Source: Agapanthus africanus (lineage: Eukaryota; Streptophyta; Magnoliopsida; Asparagales; Amaryllidaceae). From it: a DNA stretch of 64,000 nt. The position numbers and the translations under genes were made by a program. The DNA lies in contig JASDDO010000026.1 in assembly GCA_030015575.1 (NCBI GenBank), forward strand, positions 450,965,096-451,029,095, read 5' to 3'. How positions within the stretch are numbered: position 1 is the stretch's first letter; every line of letters starts with the position of its first letter. Shown piece by piece: positions 44,473 to 57,417 of the stretch. Below the pieces are notes generated by a model that saw only the letters and a program-made list of their open reading frames with translations, was not told the origin of the DNA and did not search any database.

Positions 44473-45870
44473 CGACCTTTGACCGACCCTAGACTATGAC
44501 TCAGTGACCAAGTTGACCGAACCTTTTTAAAATACTGATTTTTGGATTGTCCGAGTTGCATAAGTCATTGCCGCTCCTTCTTTTACCCTTTGTATTTCTC
44601 AGAACACTCCGTATTACTACGGACATCCACTTCCATTGGATAGATCCATCGTATGGTTATATACGAACTCGAAGTACTACTTCGAGGATGGATCCAGGTT
44701 CAAGAGAAATAGAATTGGTTTATTCAGTTGTCTTTTATTATCACCTTCTCTCAGGTTGCGATGGCTCCTTGGTTTAGGAGAGTACACCTATTACGCTTAT
44801 TGGATAGTCTTATTCCAAACCATAGGCTGGTGCCAAAAGGTAGGGAATGAAGAAAAACAATTAGCTTAAGTAGGGTGTACAGAAGGTAATAACTAAAGAC
44901 AAAATAAGGGGATTAGAAAGAGGGTAAAGTAAATTGCGACTGTTATCATTCACGACCAAACCGCGTACTTCATCGCCACTCCTATTTCACCATTAATAGA
45001 ATAAGGTATTATTCAGCTGTCTTTTATCATCACCTTCTCTCAAATTACGAGTACTCCTAGGATTAGGAGGGTACACCTATTATGCTTACTGGATAGTCTT
45101 CTTCCAAACCATAGGCTGCTGCCGAACGGTAGGGAAGGAAGAAAATCATTTAGCCTAATGAAGGTGTACGGAAGGTAACGACTAAAGACAAATAAAGGGA
45201 TTTGGAGAGATGGCAAAGGAAATATACGGTTAAAGTCATGAATTGGATTATGGAAGAGGCATTACTAGGAATACCAGGATACCCCTACGAAACATTTTCA
45301 TGTTTCAGTACATTGTTAAAGGAAAACTGATTTCCCGATTAGATACTTACTCCAGGGTATGTATTTACCAGGTTTCATTCTCATATCTGTATGGTTTTTA
45401 AAGATGATGAGTGGGAGTAAGTTATTGGGAATTGGGTGATCATCCTCATTATATCGGAATTCGTTGTAATTGGTGATATTTGAGGAAATCGCCTGGGTAC
45501 AGTTTTCAACCTACGATGCACAGGTTTTGAGTTATTCAACTCAACGGACTTATACAGAGCATTGTATGTTATCCAGTGTCCATCAGGACAAAGGGGTTGG
45601 TCCTCATACTCTGTTCTGTTTACTTGTAACTTCTCTAATTTTTAGACAAGTGTTTCGTAGAAATACAATGTCTAAGTTTTGAGAAGTTGTGGGTATAAGA
45701 TTAGTAGAGAATCAGGTATCACAAGTATCGGGATTCTTCAAAGAGATCGAAGATGTAGATTCTTGTGATGGGTATTCAATTGATAGTAATGGTTTTGAGA
45801 AACTCGTTTCTCTTTCAGGTTACTCATAATTGGATAGATTCCTAAGTTGAGTAATGTTGATTAGCCTTTC
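44473..45870 (+). other. Element C region in gag/protease position, unrecognised
   Basis: Occupies the place of gag, protease and early integrase but shows no match I can recognise to B's proteins. Most of it is a diverged tandem duplication (44713-44937 and 45003-45226). Short frames (for example 44547-44777) have no recognisable domain. It may be very decayed gag/PR or foreign sequence picked up by the element. Confidence 0.5.
44713..45226 (+). repeat. Diverged tandem duplication, 290-bp period
   Basis: Both units carry TATTCAG(T/C)TGTCTTTTAT, ATCACCTTCTCTCA, a GTACACCTATTA stretch, TTCCAAACCATAGGCTG and AACTAAAGACAAA at matching spacing (offset about 290), with roughly a tenth or more of the sites different. 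Confidence 0.85.
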
Positions 45871-45879
45871 TCCATTAAG

Positions 45880-47558
45880 TTGTTATGTACTGGAGACGGC
45901 TGCATGATTTGAATCTGGTTCCAATTAAATTAGTGCCTCTGTTTCTATATTGGATATAGAATGGTTCATATCTTAACGACGTTAAGATACGGGGAGTTGT
46001 CCAGCTTATGCTTAAAACCGGACACTGGATAACTCATGGCACGTTTCTGTAATGGCAGTTTGTGGGTTGACCCTGGTTTCGACGAGGGTTGACTTTTCTA
46101 CCATCTGGAAGATCAATAGTGATATTGTTCTTGACTCGCCACAGTTTTAGTAAAATGGATTTTTTCAGAAAACAGTAGTGGGAGTATGGTAGAACTGGAA
46201 GTGATTCCACAACCGTAAACGATTACGGAAAATTTAATAGGACCTATATATTCAATCAGGTTTGACATTCCAATAGCCACTCCGCAGATATGGTGGGTAA
46301 CCTCAGACACCCGAGAGGTACTCCGGTAGCCTCAAGGACGGTGACAGGGAGGTTCTTGTTTATCCAGACTTGACACCACCGTTGTTCCAGATTATGAGAC
46401 CCGGCAGGAAGATAAGTATAGCGTCGTCTGAACTGGTTTTAGAAGTGCACGTGTATATTATTATGCCAGAGGGTTATCGTAGTCAGTGGGAGCAGCGGAA
46501 GCATAGTGGGCAAGTAGCTTATGTCTATTTATAGACTTAAGCAGATATAGGGAAGATAGATCATCTAATTTTGATGAGGCAGTCATGGCTTTGACTTCAT
46601 CAGAATAGGGGATGGATCTGTTGAGAAGGTAGTAGGGTGTTATGTCCTGGTATTTGGATGACATACACAGAGTAGGAAGTAAAATTCCTATACTACGATT
46701 GGTTGTACTGTGGTCGTCACACAGTTGTTTCTTCACACAGGATATGGATATAATATCAGACATTCTGGTTACTAGATCTATGGTGTTAGATCTAGATTTG
46801 GGTAGTTTCCCAATGTGGGTACTTTAACAGTATTCTAATAGTATTTTAGAATAGATGACTCCTGGCATGGTGGTGTACCTGCAGGTGATGGAGTCACCCT
46901 CTCTAAAGGTGTCTTAGAGACTAAAGGAGAGAGGGATGTGCATGATTGGCAGATCACTTGCTTAGGCAATTGAGTCAATCATGAGATGTCAAATACCACA
47001 CCAGATGTTGTTTTTGCACTAAATGTGATATGTTTATATTAATCCAATCCTGAAGAAACATAAGGAAGCAGTTTTAGAACATAAGTGCATGTTCTACGGT
47101 TTTGATGACGGCAGCCTCCTTCGGGAAACGGTTATCATTCCAGGCTTCAAAGGTGACATGGATGACAGAGTGATTGTCAGAATTAAAGTTTTCCCTCTGA
47201 CGATGGACAGTATTATGGACAGGTGGTCCAAGAGGATACTGTGGGAGGCATTGTGCTGGATACTGATTAGGTTCAGTTATCGATACAGTCTAAGAAGTTT
47301 GGATTTGGAGTTCATTTATGAACTAGGTCCCATCAGATATTCAGACATATTCTAAGACAGGTATTACTCGATTCGAGAGATGGCTTTCTCTGCGAACTTG
47401 AGATTAAGAGAGACATAGAAAGAAACATCAGGGCGGATCCACTCACTGAGGCTATTTCTCGAACACAAGAGTTTTACAAACTAGCTTTGTTAGTATAGGA
47501 GTTGGATGTTCGGTATCACACGGGCTGTGAGTATGCGACATCGCAATAATTAGCCTTA
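45880..47558 (+). pseudogene. Element C decayed copia pol
   Basis: Very worn. Recognisable scraps in several frames: integrase end GACGGCTGCATG...TGGTTCCAATTAAATTAGTGCC matching B's AAYLLNQVPTKSVP region (near 45895), TPERYSG near 46310, WEQRK and PEGY near 46470-46500, YLDDI/TY near 46650 (B: YVDDILLIG), and RNase H scraps FYGFDD near 47095 and GGSTH/AEA near 47440. Many stops. No segment could be translated usefully. Confidence 0.78.
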
Positions 47559-47574
47559 AGTGCAAGTGGGAGAT
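47559..47574 (+). other. Element C polypurine tract
   Basis: AGTGCAAGTGGGAGAT, directly before the 3' LTR at 47575. Confidence 0.9.
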
Positions 47575-49661
47575 TGTTGGAGATAGTGCCCTCAAAGTCA
47601 ATTATTGGATCGCAGGTACGTGATTGCAATGATTGAGGCAGGACCTATACCGATATGACAGTCTTGCTCGAGATGATAGTATGCTATCTGGTTTGTCTTT
47701 ATCATCGTATACATGCTTTAGTTCACTATTGCACGATGATAGAGCCCATAGGATTCTTGCTTGACTACCAGCAGTATGATGGCGATCATATACGTGGGAG
47801 CTGGGGTCTATAAGCACATCCTTAAAAGTGTCCCTAGTCGTGGGAGTTTCGAGACAAGGCATCGATACTCCAGAGTAGACTAGTGTATACAGTCGAGACC
47901 CCGACGAGGGGCGGTGGCCGGTCTCACAAGCCACTGGTGTCAGTTTGATCACCTAAGATGTATACAGGTGCTCATTGAGTTATGAGTACACCGGACAGGA
48001 CTCGCCGGGAATCTGCTAGTTGGTATTATACATATCGTCAGATAGCAATTCCCTGGTGACATGTGTACAGGTTAGTTCATCGACCTGAGATCGTCATTTG
48101 TCTCGTGTGAGTTCCCACTGTGCTTAGATTACTACTCTACCACGCTCAAAGGAGTTGTGTAAACAGGTTTTAGTTGGGTACAGTCCCGAGCCATATTGGA
48201 GGCAAGTGAGCGGATCGTCGGGGATTCGTCTCTCCCGGTATTGGGGGTTGATGTCGCGCAGTGCACGGGCGGCCATCACTAGGAATCCTCGGCCGAGGTA
48301 GTGGAGAATTACTGATTTGGATCAGTAGTTTCTTAGGTGGTGATGGGCTTCATGCCGACACGATTTATCACGTTATTAGGGGTCTGACTTTATCCACCCC
48401 CTAGACTCGATATGCGATACTCTTTAGACGAATGGACCGGACTGTATATACATTGTCACTGTCAGGCTCAGTAGGGATTATGGATGAGTTCGCTCGTCAG
48501 CTTCCCTTCCAATCAATACATAGGCAAACCGTTACGTACAGCTTGTACCTCTGACGTGCTAGAGCTTATACCCAGTGCCAGTGTGTTGATGAGTCATTAG
48601 AGTCCCCCACAGACACTTTCCCAAGTTCGGACGAAACGTTGTAGAGGCCGTATGGTGATATGGCAAGGTTTGGAAAAAGCACGTGCGTTTTCGCACGTGT
48701 CGTTTTTCGGACAGATAATACTGGTAGGCTTTGGTTTAAGCCGGAACCCAGTATTATACTGTGTAGATATAATATCTTTGTCTCAGTTGCATTTGTATTC
48801 GGTCGTAATATAAATGCGGGTATGTTTATACTGATATGGGGTTATCCTGAAATCCGTTTCAGGATCACTTTTGGAAGTTGCCAGTTTCCAGTTTTCTATC
48901 AGCCGTATTTAACATTTGGTTAAATGCGGATTTATCTTTTCTTGTTGAGGGTGAGTCATGGTTCTAGAAGGTTCTAGATTTGGTGACAAGGCTTGATGAT
49001 TCATTGTTATCATTAATTGTTCCATTAATGTTTTGGTGACTAAGGTTAATGAGTCATGCTTTACATTATTGTGTTCATACTAGGTGTTATGATAAGTTTG
49101 TGCTTATGGTCACCTCCCCCTCTCCTACACTCATCCTCCACCTCCTTTTATAGTGGCCGGCCACACCCTTGAGGATTCATGATGGTTGCTAGAAAAAGAT
49201 TGGTATTGTTTTGGACTCATGGAAATTAGATAAGCCTCATTTCTCATTTCACCCGATTCCAAAAGGAAACTTCATTAACCGTTCGTCCACAGCCTTGGAC
49301 GTAACGAGACAAAGTGTTCCACTCATTCTCTACATCATCTTAGTCATCTCTTTTAGCAAACTTGACGATCGAGTTGCCTCGGTTCAGAGGCGGGAGCCCG
49401 TTTAAAGATCCGTCGACATGGTGCCACCTGGACGAGAAGACTGGAGTTCAAGGAGATCGGAGCAGCCGCAACAAGCGTAGGATGATGGTTGAAGACCGAA
49501 GGACTCGGATCATTCGGTATAACGTTTCTACCCATTTGTAGTTTGTTAGTTTAGCTTTAATGGCAGATCCGGGTTACGGTACGCGATAGCGCCAGTTTGT
49601 AAAATGTTTTTTTCCGCATTTGGCGTCTGTTAGACGGCCGGGGCGCTACCGTGGACTTACA
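47575..49661 (+). repeat. Element C 3' LTR (2087 bp)
   Basis: Longer than the 5' LTR because it retains 49125-49535, which contains CCTCCTTTTATAGTGGCCGG (a TATA-like TTTTATA), GACGATCGAGTTGCCTCGG and ACCGAAGGACTCGG. The solo LTR at 53562-55609 has related TCGACGAGG and ACCGAAGGAC stretches, so this longer form is probably ancestral. Confidence 0.94.
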
Positions 49662-49666
49662 TGTCC

Positions 49667-51370
49667 TACAGCCATCAGTACGTCGTACTGGAGATAGTAT
49701 GCGGGTGCTCGTTAGGTTACGAGTACACTGAACAGGACTCGTCGGGAACTGTTGGTTGGTACTATACCTATCGTCAAATAACAGTTCCTAGGTGATAAGA
49801 GTATAGCTTAGTCCGTCGACTTGACGCTGCTATTTCGCCTCGAGTGTGTTCCCACTGTACTTTGATTACTACCCTACCACGGCTCAAAGGAGTCATGCAA
49901 ACAGGTAGTAGTTGGGTGCAGTCCCGAAGCACTTGGAGGCAGTAGCGGTTAGATAGGATTCTTCTCTCCCGGTATTGGGGGTTGATATCGCGCTGTGTCC
50001 AGAAGAGCCATTACACAAAGTCCCTGGCCAGGGCAAGCGAGAATTGCTGGTAGTGTTTCCAGTAGTTTCTCAGGATGTTCTGGGCTACACTCCGGCACGA
50101 CTTGTACCGCTATTAGGGGTCTGACATTTACCGCCCTCCTAGGCCCGACATGCGATACTCATAGACGAACAGACCGGACTGTATGGAGATTGTCACATTC
50201 AGGCTCAGTAGGAGTTCGGATGGGTTTACCTCATCGGCCTTCTTATCGACATCTACCTGGGGACCGTTACGTACAGCTAGTACCGATTGCGGTCTGTGGT
50301 TAAACCCACTGCCAGCATAGTGTCGAGTCTTTAGAGTCCCACACAGAGAGTTTTCCTGCACTGGGCGAAAGGTGTAGAGGCCGTATGGTTTTACGGCAGG
50401 GCTACGATCACTTACGTGCACTTGTGTGCGTATGCTGTTCAGGCAAACAATGCTAGTGGGCTTTGGTTTAAGCCGGATCCTAGTATTTTATGGATGGATT
50501 AGTTTTGTCTTCTGCGCATTCGCATTCTACGGAATGCGGATGCGGGTGTGTATTCCCGGTTGTGAGGTGCGAAGAAGAAGGAGGTGCCTCATTAGGGTTT
50601 TGACCGTTGGTTCGTTCAAAACCATTATGAGATGAGGAAAATATTTACTAATCTTTTTAATGATAATTGAGTTATGGCTAATTGCTTTGACCATTTGACC
50701 ATGCTTGACCATTTGACCTAGTTGACCATTGTTGACTTGGACTTTTCTTGAGAGCACTAGATCCTTCTATTGCTTTTGGCTTTGGATTAGATTTGAGATG
50801 ATAATGGTCAAATCAATGTAGCCATCAACTTTATCATGATAAGAGATTAGTAATTATTTTGGAGATGGATCATTATTTTCTTCTCATTCTCTCTCTTCAA
50901 GTGAGAAGCTCCCATGGTTCCTCCTTCTTCTTCCTCTCTTGATTTTTCTATAGCTCTCATGTGTTGAGAAAAATAGAAACAAAATAGACAAACATATCCA
51001 CCATCATCTTCTACACAACCTAGGACTTCGAGAATAGTAAACTTGTTGCCCTAGTTAGCTCGGCTTGAGGTGGAGCTCGGACTACAGACTCTCGGGTGGA
51101 TCGTCTTCGACTCAAAGAGGCCGCGGAGGTGACCAAGATCTGGATTGACCCATGGAGCCTACGGAGACGAGGAGGGTAGCGGAGAAGACCCGAAGGACTA
51201 GTAGCATGAGGTATAATCTCCTTGCATTATAGATAGAACCTCTAGTAGTTTGTTAGCAATGGTTTGGCAAAGATCCTCAAGTTTTTGTCCATGTTACCTT
51301 GTGTAAAAATTTTGTTTTTTTACCTATTCCGCCTCGCCGTAAGCACCGGGGTAGGTAACGTGGACTTACA
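49667..51370 (+). repeat. Element B 3' LTR, right part
   Basis: Resumes B's LTR after C's TSD copy (49662-49666), aligns with 32567-34268 and ends GTGGACTTACA, followed by B's TSD AACCT (51371-51375). Confidence 0.94.
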
Positions 51371-51375
51371 AACCT

Positions 51376-52960
51376 TACTCTCTATAACCTTTTTGTATAT
51401 ACAAGGTTCATCTGCCATTTTGATGAAGTCAAACTCTTTGATTATCATATCAAAATAGACGTTCCATCTACCTGATCCCGGTTTGGGCCATCATCTCATG
51501 ATGCAATCCTCGCTCCCACTGTCACCGAGAAGATCATAGTATCTCTTGAGTGGATGAGGAACCCTACCAGATTCGCAGAGAGGCTGAGGTTCGTTGGAGA
51601 CTATTGAATCCTTTGGTTTCACTAAATCATCAGCTGTTCGTTTGTCTAGCAGGAACTTCTTCCAGTTCTACCTCATGAACACTTAATTTCTTCACAAGAA
51701 ATTCCTTTTCTAAAAAGGTGGCATGCTGAGATACAAAACACATTTTTGCTCCTCAGTTAGGTAGAAGATATTCCCTTACTAATGTTTGGGATATGCCGAC
51801 AAACCCATGCAACTGACCTTGCCTCGAGCTTGTCCAGATTTTGCTTTTCAATATAGGCCGGACAACCCTATATCGTAACTTGTTTAAGACATGGTCTCTT
51901 CGCATACCATATCTCATATGTAGTAGAAGGCCCTGATTTGGATGGAACCCCATTCAATAGGTGTGCAGCTTCTCAAGTGCATAACACCAAAAAGAAATAG
52001 GTAACTCGGTACTCATCATAGAGTGCGCCTTAACTCATAGGGTGCGATACCTCCGCCCCGATACACCGTTATGATGTGGTGTATACGAAGGAGTAAGCTG
52101 AGAGAGAATCTCATTCTCCTCTTAGAAACTCCAGGAACTCCATACCCAAGTATTCGCCTCCTCGATCATATCATAGGACTTTAATACTTCTACCCGTTTG
52201 GTTCAAAAGAAGCAATCCTGGCATTTGTAGACAGGGGACGAACATACATCATCATGTACAATCCTAAGAGTTCAATAACTCTTTCTCTGTTTCAAGGAAA
52301 CGGAGCTATGGTCATTTTTATCTTTGAGACAAGGCTGGTAAGTATCATAAGATGAAAATTCGAACAAATTCTCATATTCATTCTTATGTAACTTAGCTGG
52401 TCGTGTCACATTGATATGACCTAGTCTATAATGCCTCAAGAAGGATTCGTTCATTCCTGAACTACTCCTCTTGTCTGTGTTCTATATGCTTTGAATTGTG
52501 GTTTGATTTAGAACTTCTATGTTATTATATAATGTGCCTGATAAAATCAACTCTTGATTCAGGAAAATGTTCATAGCATTATCCTCCAGTACATAATTAT
52601 ATCATTCTTTAACTTAATAAAGAATCTGATGTAATGATGTATATCAGGTTCGGTATGTAATAACATTCGTTCAGAATCAATGTATCTAATACAAGGTGAT
52701 ATCTGCCAACTGACTTGGCTGTAACAATTGCACCATTCTCTAACACTTAGAAACATATCACCCATTCTTAGTTCTCTGTAATAAGGACACCTGAAGAATA
52801 TGCATCAACATGTACTTTCTTCGAATGGGTGGCATGGGAATCCGGATATTCCCCTATTTCCTGCTCGGACTTATAACAATTATAAGATAGAGCGGAACCA
52901 ACGTTCCCTTAGCTCGGTATAATAAGCAGGTTCGGTCAATGCATCCATATTATTATCTTG
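51376..52960 (-). pseudogene. Element E gag remnant, protease, integrase and RT start (decayed)
   Basis: Minus strand from 52960 down: a gag scrap matching A and F (same deletion), a protease remnant (about 52790-52570) without an intact catalytic DTG, the pre-integrase finger SFLRHYRLGHINVT (about 52450-52400) with CxxC following, and the integrase core down to about 51800. Near 51500 it carries the linker with the acidic and PPER-like block, and near 51430-51380 the RT segment next to the catalytic region (DEPCIYK type). It is then cut by element B and continues at 32194. Stops are frequent. Confidence 0.85.
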
Positions 52961-52980
52961 ATTAAGGCGTGACATAATCG

Positions 52981-53012
52981 CTACCAAGAGAGAGAGAGAG
53001 AGAGAAGAAAAC
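52981..53012 (-). promoter_or_regulatory. Putative 3' splice acceptor, element E
   Basis: The minus strand shows TTTTCTTCTC(TC)n then TTGGTAG|CGATT, as in A and F. Confidence 0.45.
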
Positions 53013-53561
53013 ACTCTGCGTGCGCTTTTGCAAGATTAGATTAGTTATCATTTTATCTAATCAGGATGGCTCCCACTGTTTTAGTCAAATCTTCCTTCAA
53101 ATCCTAAAAGGTAAGACTAGCCGGGATTAATTACACCCTACAAATTCGCCAATCTTTCGGCCAGGCCAGTGTCGGTATTTTGAGGGAGGTTCCCCGTGCT
53201 TTCGCACGGACCTAATTAAAATAAACCTCGTTTTCCAGGGGCGTAACCTCGTTAACACCTTTCTAGACACCTACTTTGATCGGCTAATTTTAATGTGTAA
53301 AACTCCCCAGGAGTAACTCTTACTCGCAGTGGGTATCGGGATCCAACTATCTCATAGGAGGTATGCAATCTCATTGCAAATTTCAACACTTGAAATTCCC
53401 GATAATGGTTTTTACCCCTAGCGTCCTATGACCTTGATGCAGGCCAAACAACTCATAGTCCGCTAGTCAAGTTCAACCCGTACATTTCTTGATTGAATTA
53501 AACCCACCCATACGACCCTTGACGCAATCACATCTTATGTTGCAGATAAGTACTAATCAGC
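53013..53561 (-). other. Element E leader, gag-proximal part
   Basis: Complement of the region preceding gag in A and F. Includes the PPT-like purine tract (53068-53079), hairpin 3 (53426-53458, CTATGA/TCATAG) and one side of hairpin 1's outer stem (53544-53552). A solo LTR begins at 53562. Confidence 0.75.
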
Positions 53562-55609
53562 TGTTAGCTATAGTGCCCTCAAGGCAATTATCATAGTCGC
53601 GGACATGTGATTATGATGATTGAGACAGGACCTATACCGATGAAACAGTCTTACTCAAGATGATAGTATGCTATCTGGTTTGTCTTTATCATCATATACA
53701 TGTTGATAGAGCCCCTAGGATTCTTGCTTGACTGCCAGCATTATGATGGCGATCACATACGTGGGAGCTGGGGGTCTATAAGCACATCCTTAAATGTCCC
53801 TAGTCATAGGAGTATCGAGACCGGGCATCGATACTCCAGTGTAGACTAGTGTATACTGATAGAGACCCCGGCGAGGGGCGGTGGCCAGGTCTCACAAGCC
53901 ATTGGTGTTAGTATGTTCACCTAAGATAGTATACAGGTGCTCATTGGGTTATGAGTACACTGGACGGACTTGCCAGGAACCTGCTAGTTGGTATTATACC
54001 TATTGTCATATAGCAGTTCCCTGGTGACATGTGTACAGGTTAATCTGTCCACCTGAGATCATCATTTGTCTCGTGTGAGTTCCCACTATGCTTTGATTAC
54101 TACCCTACCACGGCTCAAAGGAGTCATGCAAATAGGTTTTAGTTGGGTACAGTCCCGAGCCACATGGAGGCAGTGATCGGATCGTCGGGGATTCGTCTCT
54201 CTCGGTATTGGGGGTTGATGTCGCGTTGTGTACGGATGGCCATCACCATAAATCCGTGGCCACGGTGGACGAGAATTATCGATCCAGGATCGATAGTTTC
54301 TCAGGTGGTGATGGGTTTCATACCGACACTAAATATCGCGTTGTAGGGGGTCTGACTTTATCCACCCCCTAGACACGATATGCGATACTCTTAGACGAAC
54401 AGACCGGACTGTATGCATATTGTCACTGACAGGCTCAGTAGGGGTTCAGGATGAGTTTGCTCGTCGGCCTCCCTTTCGCTCAAAACCTAGGTAGCCGTTA
54501 CGTACAGCTAGTATCGCTGATGTGCTTGTAGTTAAACCCACTGCCAGAGTATTGACGAGTCTTTAGAGTCCCACACAGAGGGTTTTCACGGTTCAGGCGA
54601 TATGGTGTACATGAGGTATGTTGATACATACAGATGTCCGATTAAATATGTGCACTTGCTGCGCAGATTTTAATTGGACGGTTGATAATACTGGCGGCTT
54701 AGGATTAAGCCAGTTTATTAAATCAGGTTTTGATTTGATAATTTACATATGTATTTATATATATGTATTCTAGTATTATTGTTCACTATTCGTTTTCTCT
54801 CTTGGCTATTCGTATTTTTTGTACGAATACGCGTATATGTATTTCGGTACATGTACCGGGAAGTATTCCGTATTTTCTACGGAATAGCTTCTAGAAGGTG
54901 CCACATCATTTGTATGAATTTCCATTTTTGGAAATTCATTTGACTCATAAATGAGGTGGACATATGAGGTGGCATGTGCATAGTGATAAGCATGGTTTTG
55001 GGCATGTAGCAAAGTATGGTTGTGTATTGTTTATTTGATTAATTGAAAAAGGAAATTGGTATTTTTTTGATGGGGAATGGGAGAGGGGGCGGCCACTACT
55101 TGTGGAGAAAGGCATCATTTCATTTGGATGATGATATACACATTTCACTAGCCCACTCTCTCACTCTCTCATGTTAACAAACACTTAACCATTCTTTGTT
55201 CATGCCAAAGTTCATCACCTCATTCTTCTTCTTTGGTTGCTCACATGAGCACATGGAAGAGAGAAAATTGTAGTGACATATTCATACACCCCCACTCTCC
55301 ATCGCTGGCGACTTTGGAGCATCGGTTACCTCGTTCGACGAGGTTGAAGCTTGCGCTGTTTCCCTCGGGTGGATCGTTGAAGACAAAGGAAGACCGGCAA
55401 CCAAACATCGTCAAAGGATCACTAGGAGCTTGGAATGAAGACCGAAGGACACGGATCAACTCGGTATAACCTTTCTAACTCTTAGTTAGCTCGCTAGTTT
55501 AGGGTTTAAGGTCGATCCGTAAATCGGGTAGCGGTAGAGCCAGTTTAGAAAATTTTTGTTCCGCATTTTGGCCTCGTTTCGACGGCCGGGGCGCTGCCGG
55601 GGCCCTTCA
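53562..55609 (+). repeat. Solo copia LTR (2048 bp), C-like family
   Basis: Starts TGTTAGCTATAGTGCCCTCA and ends GGGGCCCTTCA. TSD TCAGC on both sides (53557-53561, 55610-55614). The first kilobase is similar to element C's LTR. No PBS, PPT or interior follows, so it is a solo LTR left by recombination between the two LTRs of a full element. It contains TATATATATG runs near 54750-54770. Frames in it are not credible genes. Confidence 0.93.
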
Positions 55610-55795
55610 TCAGCTACCGTACACTACGCCTTGACGCATGCCAAACTACCGTAGCACGAATACTAAAATCATACTTATCTGAAATGACGGAGGGCTACGC
55701 AGGTTTTTCTGAAAACCATGAGCGTAATGAACTTGATATCGTTGTAGAAACAAGTGATTTTGAAAAGGAGTGTTTTTTAGGCTTTTCGAGTTTCG

Positions 55796-55881
55796 CTAAA
55801 GAGGTCACTCCCGGTGAAGGGATCTCGGCTCTTTCCTCATCGAATAAGGTGCAGGATATTTCATAAATACCGCTGTGCAAA
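55796..55881 (-). other. Covarying leader RNA module, copy E2
   Basis: Minus strand: P1 GTATTT/AAATATC, P2 CCTTATTCGATGAGG, P3 AAAGAG/CTCTTT around TCCC...GGGA. Confidence 0.77.
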
Positions 55882-55940
55882 GCAAGAACTATAGAAGCAA
55901 TCAAAAACTAAACCGTGAGTTTATAGCATCTGCCAGTTTT

Positions 55941-56028
55941 GCTAAAGAGGTCACTCCCGGTGAAGAGATCTCGGCTCTTTCCTCATCGAATAAGGTGCAG
56001 GGTATGTCACATATACCACTATGCAAAG
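55941..56028 (-). other. Covarying leader RNA module, copy E1
   Basis: Minus strand: P1 GGTAT/ATACC, a pairing seen in no other copy. P2 CCTTATTCGATGAGG. P3 AAAGAG/CTCTTT around TCTC...GGGA, which keeps pairing through one G-U. Confidence 0.77.
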
Positions 56029-57049
56029 CAAAAAACTGTAGCTGCCCTTTTTGAAAATTTGATTCTACAACATCTTTAGATTTCTTGTTCTTTCATTAAT
56101 CTCATTAATGAAGTCCCATTTATTTATACTTCCTAAGAATCACAGAAAAAACGAAAGCAGTAATATTTATATATCAACATATATATAGTATAAGCATTCG
56201 TCTCAGGCATATAAAATGATCACATCACAGAATATCAACAGCAGAAGAATCACATATGAAATATTGGATATGCTAGGAATTCCGTGTTTTAAGTTAAGCC
56301 TGTATAAAACACGGATTCTACGGTCGCGATGAATAGCCAAACCCACATCCCAAGACCCCTACGAGAGCGGCAAGCAACCCTACCAATTCTATAGTTAGGA
56401 GACCCGGTCTCGACTCCTCGAGATGGTCTCCCACTGTATCCTGGAACCCGGTTACTTGTGCTCCCCGCCTTGGGTCTATCCTAATGCGGAAAAGTAAATA
56501 ATATACAATGGTGACATCATTCTCAACCCGGAAGTGCCACAATAAAAGAATATTACATACAAGCCTTTACATGAATGAAAATGAAAAACTCTTATCTCAC
56601 ATAAAACCCCCGGCTATTCAAAACACGACGATCTAATATAACATATCACAGTAACACATAACATCACATATCATCAACATAAGTAAATATGTGTATCCCA
56701 GTTGTTGTTGACATATAGCACCGAAACCGGCGATACACCACATATTACACTTACGGTCGCAGAAAAGAAAGTGAAAAACTACAACATTTGGAATCCACAA
56801 TCACTTTAGACATCGTAAACCCGAAATATCACATATTACGGATTTCATACCTAACTATATGAATTCCACATATTGTATCACATTCCAGATAAATAGACAA
56901 TGTTAAACTTTCCGATCGAATAAACAAACACCCAAGATTTTCCAAATAGCTCAACACTTGAGCGGAATTCAAAAAGTTCCAGAACATGTCACAGCCGCTA
57001 TGAACCATCCGTAGAAGGGTCAAACCAACGCCTCACATGTGGAAATGCG

Positions 57050-57084
57050 AAACTACCACAAACCATATGGTTCAGTGGCGGTTT
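57050..57084 (-). other. Second leader stem-loop, element E
   Basis: Plus-strand arms CCAC...AACC and GGTT...GTGG around AT. It sits at the position of A's 11586-11617 with different bases. Confidence 0.6.
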
Positions 57085-57417
57085 TGACGGTCACATAATC
57101 AAGTTAAGGTTACGTTCTTCTAGAGGGTCCACAGATTCGCTTGCATGATTTTCTGAAAGTTTTAAACTCAGGAAAAATCCAACACTTGAAAGTTTTCCGA
57201 CAGAGAAAAAAGTGAGTTATTGATATCCGTTCGAACCTTTTAACATGTTCTAAATTACCCGGAAAAACTTAAACGAAGTTAAACTTTTCGATCGAATCAA
57301 CGAGTTCCCAATATTTCCCAGAAAGATCAACACTTGAGTAGAATTAAAAATTCCCAGAAGCATGAAAAAGTACCCAAGAATAAACCTTTGAAGTATTAGC
57401 CCCTAACTCCCAAAGTT

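Larger units (their letters stand above)
40439..49661 (+). mobile_element. Element C: Ty1/copia nested in B's 3' LTR
   Basis: 5' LTR 40439-42158, PBS 42160-42172, leader, unrecognised tandem-repeat stretch, decayed pol, PPT 47559-47574, 3' LTR 47575-49661. TSD TGTCC at 40434-40438 and 49662-49666. LTRs begin TGTTGGAGATAGTGCCCTCA and end GTGGACTTACA. They differ at roughly 3% of aligned sites by eye and also by a large indel. As the topmost layer it must be younger than B, and B younger than E. Confidence 0.95.
32200..51370 (+). mobile_element. Element B: Ty1/copia with the best preserved gag-pol
   Basis: 5' LTR 32200-34268, PBS 34270-34282, leader, gag-pol 36345-40056, PPT 40055-40070, 3' LTR 40071-40438 continuing 49667-51370 around nested element C. 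TSD AACCT at 32195-32199 and 51371-51375. Without C the element is about 9.9 kb. Its LTRs differ at about 17 of the first 368 bp (counted by eye), so it is older than A. It lies in element E's RT. RT and gag sequence resemble the Tork/Angela side of Ty1/copia, which is a tentative lineage call. Confidence 0.94.

Noticed and set aside
44547-44869. Possible captured host gene in element C
   Set aside because: Two short overlapping frames with no intact domain. The sequence is tandemly duplicated with independent stops, so no gene is supportable.
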